A stretch of 19,815 nt of DNA, taken from positions 1-19,815 of the forward strand of contig CAZYMF010000081.1 in the NCBI GenBank assembly GCA_964648215.1. The letters are read 5' to 3'. The stretch comes from CAZYMF01 sp964648215 (lineage in GTDB: Bacteria > Desulfobacterota > Binatia > HRBIN30 > JACQVA1). The position numbers were made by a program, and so were the translations under genes. Within the stretch, counting starts at the first letter, position 1; each line of letters opens with the position of its first letter. This document shows, in pieces, positions 1 to 6,575 of the stretch. Below the pieces are notes generated by a model, which saw only the letters and a list, made by a program, of their open reading frames with translations, made no database searches and was not told the origin of the DNA.

Positions 1-126
1 CGTGGGCGGCGGCAGCGTCGCCGTGCGCGTGGCGGTCGGCGGCAGGGTAGCCGTGAGGGTGGCCGTGGGCGGCGGCAGCGTCGCCGTGCGCGTGGCGGTC
101 GGCGGCAGGGTAGCCGTGCGCGTTGC
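1..126. repeat. 63-bp tandem repeat, two copies, coding
   Basis: Positions 1-63 and 64-126 match at 60 of 63 positions. The unit is a multiple of 3 and encodes 21 residues of the Thr/Pro-rich tail of the secreted protein on the minus strand. Degenerate shorter units (TRTATLPP, TATRTAT) continue to about 190. The array is cut by the window edge, so copy number is unknown. Near-identity of the copies points to recent expansion or slippage. Confidence 0.9.
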
Positions 127-963
127 CGTCGCCGGCGGTACCGTTGCCGTACGGGTCGCCGTCGGCGGTGGTTGCGTCGCCGTCGGCGTGGGAGTCGGGG
201 TGTCTCCACCCGGCGACTGCGTGCCGAACGGTGTTGGCGTGTGCACTGGACCCGAATAGCCCGCTCCCAAGCACTCGCCCGACTGGCAGCGATCGTTCGC
301 CGTGCACGGGTTGGAGTCGTCGCAGGCGCTGTTCTCATTGATGCCCTGCAGGTTGACGCAATCGTAGTTGTCGCCTGATACCACGCACTGCGCCGTCGAG
401 CAGTCGTCGGTGCAGGGATTGACCGCCTGGCAGCTACCCGTCTGAAAGTTGCAGGCGTTTGGCGCACATGGATCGCCGCTATCGGGACAAAGCTGGCAGA
501 AGCTGAAGGTGCCAGCCGGGGGCACAGTGACGGTCACGCAGGAACCCTGACAGGTGAGACCCGGATAGCTGCAAGGGGCCCCGTTTTCGGCAACCGTCCC
601 GCTGACGCACTGACCGGTGCCGTTGCAGTGGTCGTTGCTCGTGCAAGGGTTGAAATTGTCGCAAGTGGTGCTCGGCGAAGCGAAGACAGTAGCGGTGCAG
701 CTACCCAATACGCATTGGGAGGTGGTGGTGCAGGGGTTGGAGTCGTCGCACGGCGTTCCGTTGGGCAGATTGGTGACGCTGCAGTTGCCGTTGCTGGTAC
801 ACACCGCGGTGCTGCATCGGTCGTCGAACGAGCAGCTCTGCCCCAATGCTGGTTTGCGTGCCGACGCCACCAGCACGCCCAGCATGGCCAGCAACGCGAA
901 GGTTGCGCGGAGGCCGGCGAAGGCGACGTTTCCCACACTCCATGCCCGCTCTGACTCGACCAT
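1..963 (-). CDS. Secreted Cys-rich CTDC-repeat protein with Thr/Pro tail (partial)
   Basis: The frame is open for all 321 codons from ATG 963 to the window edge, so the C terminus is missing. A GAGGAGGG ribosome site just upstream supports this start. Residues 1-42 look like a signal peptide (hydrophobic stretch about 14-34, possible cleavage near ALG-Q). Residues 44-231 hold 28 cysteines, with the motif CDDSNPCT or CDNFNPCT at 72, 101 and 214, each followed by CxxxxC-type spacing; this resembles the Dictyostelium CTDC-type repeats often seen in large secreted proteins of deltaproteobacterial lineages. From about residue 242 the chain becomes a Thr/Pro/Ala/Arg tail (TRTATLPP units), probably an extended surface stalk or linker. 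All cysteines are presumably disulphide-bonded outside the cytoplasm. Function is unknown: an adhesin or surface-layer component is possible but not shown. It is divergent from the transporter gene at 1143. Confidence 0.82.
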   Translation of the reverse strand, partial: MVESERAWSVGNVAFAGLRATFALLAMLGVLVASARKPALGQSCSFDDRCSTAVCTSNGNCSVTNLPNGTPCDDSNPCTTTSQCVLGSCTATVFASPSTTCDNFNPCTSNDHCNGTGQCVSGTVAENGAPCSYPGLTCQGSCVTVTVPPAGTFSFCQLCPDSGDPCAPNACNFQTGSCQAVNPCTDDCSTAQCVVSGDNYDCVNLQGINENSACDDSNPCTANDRCQSGECLGAGYSGPVHTPTPFGTQSPGGDTPTPTPTATQPPPTATRTATVPPATATRTATLPPTATRTATLPPPTATLTATLPPTATRTATLPPPT

Positions 964-966
964 GTG

Positions 967-974
967 CCCTCCTC
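967..974 (-). promoter_or_regulatory. Ribosome binding site deciding the start of the secreted protein
   Basis: On the minus strand the sequence reads GAGGAGGG, three bases before the ATG at 963. It supports this ATG as the start of the Cys-rich secreted protein. Confidence 0.65.
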
Positions 975-1142
975 GATTGCTCGTCGTCGTGTATCCAGAC
1001 TGGGGCGGTCGGTCAAGTGGCATCGGGGCGCCTTGACGTTCCCTATTGCGGGGATAGCCGGTGAAGCCCATGCTCGATGATGAGACGCTTGCGCCGCACG
1101 GGTCGCCCAGCTAATCGTGCGCTCTCCGGCTGTGATCCATTG

Positions 1143-2900
1143 ATGTCCGCCAAAGGCCCCGCCACGCCCCCCGACGAACGTGTTCCGCTCGGCATCAAGC
1201 TCGCCTACGGCGCGCCGAGCTTTGCCGGCGCGGCGATGCTGGTGCCGATCCTCATCCACATGCCGAAGTTCTACTCCGACGTCGTGCTGGTGCCGCTCGG
1301 CTACCTGGCGATCGCCATCGCCGTGGCGCGGGCACTCGACGCCTTGAGCGATCCGCTGATCGGCTGGCTCTCCGATCGCACCCGCACGCGCTTCGGCCGC
1401 CGTCGACCCTACATCGCCGTCGGCGCGCCGCTGTGCGCGCTCGCCTTCTTCGCCCTGTTCACGCCGCCGCAGAGCCTGTCGAGCAATCAGGCGGCGGTGT
1501 GGTTCGTGATCACCTTCGTCCTGTACTTCGTCTTCCACACCGTCTTCGCCCTGCCGCACTATGCGCTGGGGCCGGAGCTGACGCTCGACTACCACGAGCG
1601 CTCGCGGCTGTTCGGCGTGCGCGAGGGCTTCTCGATTCTCGGCACGATCTGCGCCGCGGTGGCTCCGGGCGTGCTGATGAGCGCGTTGGGGATGAGCGCG
1701 CGCCAGGCGTTCTCGACCCTGGGCGTCGTCTTCGCGGTGCTGCTGGTGCTGCTCTTCGCCAACCTGCTGCTGCGGGTGCGCGAGCGCGAGGAGTTCGCCA
1801 CCCGCCAATCCAACCCGTTCGTGCCCGGTATTCGCCGCGCCCTGCGCAATCGGCCGTTTCGCATTCTGCTGTCGACCTACGCGGTGGGCAGCATCACCGG
1901 CGCCATTCCGGGCACGCTGATGCCGTTCTACAACGCCTACGTCATCCGCCCGGACAACCCGGAGCGCTGGCTGGCGATCCTGCTGGCGGCGTACTTCCTC
2001 TCCGGCTTTCTCTGCCTGCCGCTGTGGGTGAAGGTGTCGCGCGTCTTCGGCAAACGACCGGCCTGGCTGGCCAGCTTCGTGATGGGCATCACCGGCGGCG
2101 CGGCGATGTTCTTCCTCGGCCAGGGCGACACCATCCCGCTGCTCTTCCTGATCGCGTGGGCGGGCTCGAGCTTCGGCGCCGGGCTCTTTCTCGGCCCGGC
2201 GATGCAGGCCGACGTCATCGACTACGACGAGCTGCACACCGGCAAGCGCCGCGAGGCGCAGTACTCCGCCTTCTGGGCCATGCTTCCCAAATTCGTCGCC
2301 ATCCCCAGCGCCGCCATTCCCATCGCCATCCTGGGATCGATCGGCTACGTGCCCAACGCCGTGCAGACGCCGCAGGTGGTCTTCGCCATCAAGGCGATCT
2401 TCGCCCTGACGCCGGCCTTCTTCGCCGTGCTCGCCTTCTTCATCGCCTGGCGCTTCCCGATCGACGAGAAGGTGCACCGCGCGATCCTGGCCGGGATCAC
2501 CCAGCACGCCCGCGGCGAGAGCGCCGTCGACCCGCTGACGGGCGCGATGGTGCCACCGCCGCGTTCCCGCTCGGTCGACGAGGACACCGGCTGGTTTCTC
2601 GACTACTTCTCGCCCGGTGAGCTGCGCCGCGCGCTCGTCGGCGACGGGGCCACCATCGTCCGCGACGTGTGGCGCGCCGCGGCGGCCTCGATCGCCGTGT
2701 GCATCGGCGCCGTGCTGGTCGTCTTCGCCCGCGTCACCAGCTTCCAGAACGACCCCGGCCCCATTCCCGTCCTCGCCGTCGTCGCCACCGGCTTCGCCTT
2801 CGCCGTCTTCCTCTTCCACCTCATCCGTCTCGGCCCCGCCCGCCGCCTCGCCGCCGGCGCCGTCTCCGCCGACGTGGTGCGGGCTCATCTGGGGCAGTAG
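1143..2900 (+). CDS. GPH/MelB-type MFS symporter with C-terminal extension
   Basis: An inner-membrane secondary transporter of 585 residues. The N-terminal half carries DALSDPLIGWLSDRT followed by RTRFGRRRPY (residues 66-90), the cytoplasmic loop signature of the glycoside-pentoside-hexuronide:cation symporters (MFS_2, MelB-like). The second half has QADVIDYDELHTGKRRE, matching the equivalent DxxDYxE loop of MelB. About 12 hydrophobic segments span residues 20-455. A further 110 residues then contain two extra predicted membrane helices (around 520-545 and 553-575), which usual 450-500-residue family members lack. I chose ATG 1143 because an upstream ATG at 1077 adds an Arg-rich, non-family leader; the ribosome site is weak at both. 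The substrate cannot be read from sequence: relatives move sugars, and MFSD2A-like members move lipids. An amidase gene follows 172 bp downstream on the same strand. Confidence 0.87.
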   Translation: MSAKGPATPPDERVPLGIKLAYGAPSFAGAAMLVPILIHMPKFYSDVVLVPLGYLAIAIAVARALDALSDPLIGWLSDRTRTRFGRRRPYIAVGAPLCALAFFALFTPPQSLSSNQAAVWFVITFVLYFVFHTVFALPHYALGPELTLDYHERSRLFGVREGFSILGTICAAVAPGVLMSALGMSARQAFSTLGVVFAVLLVLLFANLLLRVREREEFATRQSNPFVPGIRRALRNRPFRILLSTYAVGSITGAIPGTLMPFYNAYVIRPDNPERWLAILLAAYFLSGFLCLPLWVKVSRVFGKRPAWLASFVMGITGGAAMFFLGQGDTIPLLFLIAWAGSSFGAGLFLGPAMQADVIDYDELHTGKRREAQYSAFWAMLPKFVAIPSAAIPIAILGSIGYVPNAVQTPQVVFAIKAIFALTPAFFAVLAFFIAWRFPIDEKVHRAILAGITQHARGESAVDPLTGAMVPPPRSRSVDEDTGWFLDYFSPGELRRALVGDGATIVRDVWRAAAASIAVCIGAVLVVFARVTSFQNDPGPIPVLAVVATGFAFAVFLFHLIRLGPARRLAAGAVSADVVRAHLGQ

Positions 2901-2905
2901 AAGCC

Positions 2906-3007
2906 GAAAGCGAAAAGTGGAAAGCAAAAAGCAAAGGCCGAAAAGCGCAGAGCAGGCGCGCGCACATTCGCCTTCCGGCGTTGACCTTGCCACTTGAACC
3001 TTGAACC
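2906..3007. repeat. Intergenic heptamer-repeat element 1
   Basis: Starting 5 bp after the transporter stop, seven consecutive degenerate heptamers run from 2906 to 2954 (GAAAGCG, AAAAGTG, GAAAGCA, AAAAGCA, AAGGCCG, AAAAGCG, CAGAGCA). After a 25-bp centre, four heptamers run from 2980 to 3007 (GTTGACC, TTGCCAC, TTGAACC, TTGAACC). The first arm is purine-rich and the second pyrimidine-rich. Parts can pair: AAGTGGAAAG at 2915-2924 against CCTTGCCACTT at 2985-2995 with one mismatch. The period and layout match the elements at 12554-12704 and 14844-14955. Confidence 0.75.
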
Positions 3008-3062
3008 TGTCTGCGGCCCGTTGCCATCGACACCGCTGCCGTAGTACGCAGCCTGCGGGCGA

Positions 3063-3068
3063 AGGAGG
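3063..3068 (+). promoter_or_regulatory. Shine-Dalgarno site of the amidase gene
   Basis: A perfect AGGAGG lies four bases before ATG 3073. It settles the start there; upstream in-frame TTG codons around 3001 fall inside the heptamer repeat. Confidence 0.85.
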
Positions 3069-3072
3069 CGAC

Positions 3073-4485
3073 ATGCACGAGCTGCTGAAGACGACCTTGA
3101 TCGAGCTGACCGAGACGCTGCGCGCGCGCAAGGCATCGCCGGTGGATCTCATGCAGGCGGTGCTGCAGCGCATCGACGAAACCAATCCCGATCTCAACGC
3201 CGTCGTCGCGACGTACGACCGCGACCGGCTGCTGCGCGAGGCGCGCGCCGCCGAGGAGCGGATCGCGCGCGGCGAGGCGCGGCCGCTCGAGGGCGTACCG
3301 CTGGGGGTCAAGGATCTCGAGGACGCCGCGGGGCTGGTCACCTCGCAGGGCTCGGTGCCGTTTCGCCACAACGTCGCGCAACGCGACTCGACGCAGGTGG
3401 AGCGGCTGCGCGCCGCCGGCGCCATCGTCGTCGGCAAGACCAACGCGCCCGAGTTCGGCTACACCGCCATCACCAAGAACCTCGTCTACGGCGTGACACG
3501 CTCGCCGTGGAACCTGGAGCGTACGCCCGGCGGCTCGAGCGGCGGCTCGGCGGCGGCCATGGCGGCCAACGTCCTGCCGCTGGTGACCTCGAGCGACGGC
3601 GGCGGCTCGATCCGCATTCCCGCCAGCTTCACCGGCTGCTTCGGCCTCAAGACCTCGTACGGGCGGGTGCCCACCGGGCCGCACGCGGAATGGCGCTACG
3701 ACGACACCTCGGTGTACGGACCGACGACGAAGACGGTCGAGGACGCGGCGCTGTTTCTCGATCAGGTGGCCGGGCCCTCGCCGCACGATCCCAACAGCCT
3801 GCCCCATCCCGGGCTGTCCTATCTCGCGGCGGTGCGGGCGGCGCTGCCGGGCAAGCTGCGCATCGCCTACTCGGCCGATCTCGGCTACGCCGTGGTGCAG
3901 TCCGACGTCGCTGCGGCCGTCGCGGAAGGGACGAAGACCTTCGACAAGCTCGGGCATCGCGTCACGGCGATCTCCGGCGGCCCGCCGCAGCTCGGGCGCG
4001 AGTGGGGTCTCCTCGGCAGCTTCGAGCTGGCGGGGCGGCTGCACGAGCTGCTGCCCGAGCACGAGCACGAGTTCGGGCGGAACTTCATCGCCGGGGTCAA
4101 GATGGCCTGGCAGGTCAACCCCGAGCTCTGGGGCAAGGGGGCGAAGCTGCGCCAGGAGCTGAACCGGTGGACCGCCGAGCTCTTCGAGCAGTACGACCTG
4201 CTGCTCACCCCGACGGTTCCCTACGATCCGCCGCCGGCGCGCGGACCTTTCCCGGAAGAGACCGAGGGGCGCAAGCAGATCCTCGCCGGCGTCGCCTCGT
4301 TCACCATTCCGTTCAATCTCTCGTGGCACCCGGCGGCCACGGTGCGCGTCGGCCTGTCGCGCGCGGGGTTGCCGATGGGGATGCAGATCGTCGGGCCGCG
4401 TCACCGTGACGACCTGGTGCTGCAGGCCGCGAGGGCCTTCGAGCGCGAGCGCCCGTGGCACCCGCACTGGCCGACCACGTGGTGA
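3073..4485 (+). CDS. Amidase-signature family hydrolase
   Basis: A 470-residue cytoplasmic enzyme of the amidase signature superfamily, which hydrolyses or transfers amides through a Ser-cisSer-Lys triad. All three residues are visible: Lys80 in GVKDLEDAAG, the cis-Ser Ser155 in TPGGSSGGSAAAMAAN, and the nucleophile Ser179 in SSDGGGSIRIPA. Their spacings (75 and 24 residues) equal those of fatty acid amide hydrolase (Lys142, Ser217, Ser241). Length is typical of stand-alone bacterial amidases. There is no GatB or GatC partner nearby, so a tRNA amidotransferase role is unlikely. The C-terminal part (PTVPYDPPPARG, then GLPMGMQIVGP) is also family-typical. The substrate is unknown. The gene follows the GPH transporter on the same strand, so uptake and hydrolysis of the same compound is possible but only suggested by position; the repeat element between them may separate transcripts. 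Confidence 0.93.
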   Translation: MHELLKTTLIELTETLRARKASPVDLMQAVLQRIDETNPDLNAVVATYDRDRLLREARAAEERIARGEARPLEGVPLGVKDLEDAAGLVTSQGSVPFRHNVAQRDSTQVERLRAAGAIVVGKTNAPEFGYTAITKNLVYGVTRSPWNLERTPGGSSGGSAAAMAANVLPLVTSSDGGGSIRIPASFTGCFGLKTSYGRVPTGPHAEWRYDDTSVYGPTTKTVEDAALFLDQVAGPSPHDPNSLPHPGLSYLAAVRAALPGKLRIAYSADLGYAVVQSDVAAAVAEGTKTFDKLGHRVTAISGGPPQLGREWGLLGSFELAGRLHELLPEHEHEFGRNFIAGVKMAWQVNPELWGKGAKLRQELNRWTAELFEQYDLLLTPTVPYDPPPARGPFPEETEGRKQILAGVASFTIPFNLSWHPAATVRVGLSRAGLPMGMQIVGPRHRDDLVLQAARAFERERPWHPHWPTTW

Positions 4486-4549
4486 GGGCCCGGCCCCATC
4501 GGTATTCGTGCCAATGTTTCGACTTGTGGCGACCGATCGGACGAGGGTT

Positions 4550-4571
4550 CCTTCTCCCGGATGGGAGAAGG
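4550..4571. repeat. REP-like hairpin in the convergent spacer
   Basis: A perfect 9-bp inverted repeat (CCTTCTCCC and GGGAGAAGG) surrounds a 4-base loop, followed by GTCAGGATGAGGGGG. It lies between the converging amidase and hypothetical genes. This sequence style is common among dispersed intergenic palindromes of Proteobacteria. There is no T-run, so it is not a canonical terminator, although it could still act at the convergent ends. A partial relative (CTCTCCCGATGAGGGGGG) occurs near 5143-5160. Confidence 0.7.
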
Positions 4572-4680
4572 TCAGGATGAGGGGGATGAAATTGAACGGC
4601 GAAGCCGAGCCTTGTTTGTCTCGCCATCATGCGTCGTCGTACTTCTGCAAGTCACGGTAGATCAACGCTTAGTATGTGCC

Positions 4681-4706
4681 CGCGGCCGGCTCAGCCGGCG
4701 GCCGCG
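4681..4706. terminator. GC-rich stem overlapping the stop of the small unknown gene
   Basis: GCCGGC at 4685-4690 and 4694-4699 pair around the stop codon (TCA on the plus strand), and the stem extends to CGCGGCC/GGCCGCG with a 3-base bulge. No T-tract follows on the minus strand. It may slow or end transcription, but intrinsic terminator function is uncertain. Confidence 0.3.
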
Positions 4707-5074
4707 CGGCGCACCAGCGTGAGCTGGCCCTGGTCACGCCGCTGGCGTTGCCAGAGCTCCTCCGCCTTGGCAGCGTAGCGACGTACCCGCATCGGTGCGC
4801 CCGAGGCGCACAGGACACGGCGGCGAACGTACTCGGCGTTCAACCCCAAGGCTTCGCAGATGCTGACGAACGAGAACAGCGACGAGCGGTCCTCGGATTG
4901 GAACCAGGCGCGCTCGCGCAGCCCCGTGCGATAGGTCTGCACCTGCGGCGCCGCCAGCCTGTGTGCCTGGCACGTCCGGATGGCGTCGATCAGGACGGCC
5001 AGCATCAGGCGGCGTTCGCCGTCCTCGGGCAAGATCTCGATGAACTCGATTCCGCGTCCACGGTGACGCGCCAT
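4691..5074 (-). CDS. Hypothetical protein, 127 aa
   Basis: I do not recognise a characterised family. The chain begins MARHRGRGIEFIEILPEDGERR, so residues 9-17 look like a beta strand and turn. The middle is helical and Arg/Gln-rich. The most distinctive segment is FSFVSICEALGLNAEYVRRRVL (about residues 67-88), which looks like a compact helix-turn-helix-type pair and resembles a motif I associate with uncharacterised small proteins of deltaproteobacterial genomes; that association is from memory. No signal peptide or membrane segment is seen. An AAAGGAGGAGGAG tract directly before ATG 5074 fixes the start. It is the last gene of the kinase-regulator run, 126 bp beyond the end of the regulator gene at 5201, and may be co-transcribed. 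A regulatory or DNA-binding role would fit but is a guess. Confidence 0.72.
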   Translation of the reverse strand: MARHRGRGIEFIEILPEDGERRLMLAVLIDAIRTCQAHRLAAPQVQTYRTGLRERAWFQSEDRSSLFSFVSICEALGLNAEYVRRRVLCASGAPMRVRRYAAKAEELWQRQRRDQGQLTLVRRAAAG

Positions 5075-5087
5075 CTCCTCCTCCTTT
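5075..5087 (-). promoter_or_regulatory. Strong Shine-Dalgarno tract of the small unknown gene
   Basis: On the minus strand AAAGGAGGAGGAG abuts the ATG at 5074. It favours this start over the in-frame codons further upstream, up to 5140. Confidence 0.75.
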
Positions 5088-5200
5088 GCGCCCACCATAG
5101 GAAAGCCGTGGCCGTCCCGACAATCGCCTATGGGGGGCATTTCTCTCCCGATGAGGGGGGAGGGGCCACGCGGAGGAGAGGGGAAGGGCGGCGCCGACGA

Positions 5201-5824
5201 TCAGCTGACCATGCCGTGGCGGATGGCGTAGCGCACCAGCTCCGCGGTGGAGTGCAGGTCGAGCTTGTCGATGATGTGCTTGCGGTGGGTCTCCACGGTG
5301 TTGACGCTCAGCCCGAGCTCCTCGGCGACCTCCCGGTTGGTGCGGCCCGAGCAGATCATCGCCAGGACCTCGCGCTCGCGCGGGCTGAGGACGTCGGGGG
5401 CGCGGCTGCCCTCCGCGGTTACCGCGCGCGATAGAGTGCCGCTGTAGCGGGTCTCGCCGTGGCACAGCGCGATCACCGCCTCGACGAGGTCCTGATCGTC
5501 CGCATCCTTGAGCAGATAACCCTTGGCGCCGGCGCTGATGCTCTGGCGCACGTACTGCTCGTCGGCGTGCATCGACAGCATGAGGACGCGCGCGCCCGGC
5601 GTCGTGGCCTTGATGCGGCGTGCCGCCTCGATGCCGTTGAGGCCGGGCAGGCTGACGTCCATCAGCACCACGTCGGGATGCAGTTGCTCCGCCTCGGTCA
5701 CCGCCTGCGAGCCGTCGCCGACCTCGCCGACCACCTCGATCTCGGGCGTGGACTCGAGAATCTTGCGCAGCCCGCGGCGCACCACGGTGTGGTCGTCGAC
5801 GATCAGCACGCGTACTCTCTCCAT
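5201..5824 (-). CDS. NarL/FixJ-type response regulator (first of two paralogues)
   Basis: A 207-residue cytoplasmic two-component regulator. The receiver domain (about 1-120) has the acidic pair Asp10-Asp11 in VLIVDDH, the phosphoacceptor Asp56 in VVLMDVSLPG, Ser84 and Lys106 in GAKGYLLKDADDQDL. The LuxR-type helix-turn-helix (about 146-204) contains LSPREREVLAMICSGRTNRE and the recognition region NTVETHRKHIIDKL. I start at ATG 5824; the ATG at 5833 would add three residues and is equally possible, whereas longer forms add an Arg-rich leader outside the family. It is 106 bp from the next regulator gene and in the same orientation as the kinase at 6547-7911. Phosphorylation by that kinase is likely from context. 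Target genes are unknown. Confidence 0.93.
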   Translation of the reverse strand: MERVRVLIVDDHTVVRRGLRKILESTPEIEVVGEVGDGSQAVTEAEQLHPDVVLMDVSLPGLNGIEAARRIKATTPGARVLMLSMHADEQYVRQSISAGAKGYLLKDADDQDLVEAVIALCHGETRYSGTLSRAVTAEGSRAPDVLSPREREVLAMICSGRTNREVAEELGLSVNTVETHRKHIIDKLDLHSTAELVRYAIRHGMVS

Positions 5825-5930
5825 GGCCTGCATCGGCTCCGCTGCTCCGCGGCCACCATACGGGTCGAGGGGTACACCGGCAATCCCGGCGAAGGGTGAT
5901 TCGCGCCGGCGGAAACCGGGGAGACGATGC

Positions 5931-6575
5931 CTACTGGACGATGCCCTTGCGGATCGCAAAGCGAACCATGTCGGCGGTGTTGTGCAGATCGAGCTTCTCC
6001 ATCAGGTGCTTGCGATGGCTCTCCACGGTGCTGGTGGCGATGGCGAGCGCCTGCGCCACCTCCTTGTTGCTCTTGCCTTCGGCGATGAGCTGCAGCACCT
6101 CGCGCTCGCGCGCCGAGAGCGCGGCCAGCTCGTCGTCCGCCGCGCCGCCCTCGTGCAGGTAGCCCTCGAGCAGTAGTCGCGACACGGCGGGGCTGAAGTA
6201 CGAGCCGCCGGCGTCCAGCGCCACGACGGCCTTGAACAGGTCCTGATCGTCGGCGTCCTTGAGCAGATAGCCCTTGGCGCCCGCCCGCAGGCTCTGCCGG
6301 ACGTAGGCATCGTCGGCGTGCATGGAGAGGATCAGGACCTTGGTGGCGGGGGCGGCCTTCGCCAGCTGGCGGGTGACCTCGATGCCGTTGAGCTGGGGCA
6401 GGCCGATGTCGACCACGGCCACGCTCGGCCGCAGCCGTTGCGTCGCGTCGACGGCGGCGCGCCCGTCGCCGACCTCGCCGACGATATCGACCTCGGTGGC
6501 GAGCTCGAGAATGCGCCGCAGCCCCTGTCGCACGACCGTGTGGTCCTCAACCAACAAGACGCGAATCTTCCCCAT
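5931..6575 (-). CDS. NarL/FixJ-type response regulator (second paralogue, coupled to kinase)
   Basis: A 214-residue regulator with receiver residues Glu10-Asp11 (VLLVEDH), phosphoacceptor Asp56 (VAVVDIGLPQ), Ser84 and Lys106, and a LuxR-type helix-turn-helix at about 153-212 (LSAREREVLQLIAEGKSNKE, STVESHRKHLMEKL). It shares long identical stretches with the regulator at 5201-5824, including AGAKGYLLKDADDQDL and GEVGDG. The receiver-to-HTH linker is longer, with an acidic Gly/Ala stretch. ATG 6575 overlaps the last 29 bases of the kinase gene in another frame, a usual sign of translational coupling, so this is the most likely cognate partner of the kinase. The regulated genes cannot be inferred from the window. 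Confidence 0.95.
   Translation of the reverse strand: MGKIRVLLVEDHTVVRQGLRRILELATEVDIVGEVGDGRAAVDATQRLRPSVAVVDIGLPQLNGIEVTRQLAKAAPATKVLILSMHADDAYVRQSLRAGAKGYLLKDADDQDLFKAVVALDAGGSYFSPAVSRLLLEGYLHEGGAADDELAALSAREREVLQLIAEGKSNKEVAQALAIATSTVESHRKHLMEKLDLHNTADMVRFAIRKGIVQ

Noticed and set aside
1033..1060. TTGACG at 1033-1038 as a -35 box for the GPH symporter
   Set aside because: No acceptable -10 hexamer lies 16-18 bp downstream, so I did not annotate a promoter.
534..3443. 969-codon open frame on the minus strand across the GPH symporter gene
   Set aside because: It is Arg/Gly/Ala-rich, has no recognisable domain, and lies antisense to a clear membrane protein; long shadow frames are expected at this GC content. 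Its last part is also a shifted frame of the secreted Cys-rich gene.
2821..4467. 548-codon minus-strand frame opposite the amidase
   Set aside because: Composition is low-complexity Arg/Glu/His/Gly and mirrors codon structure of the amidase, whose full catalytic triad is intact on the plus strand.
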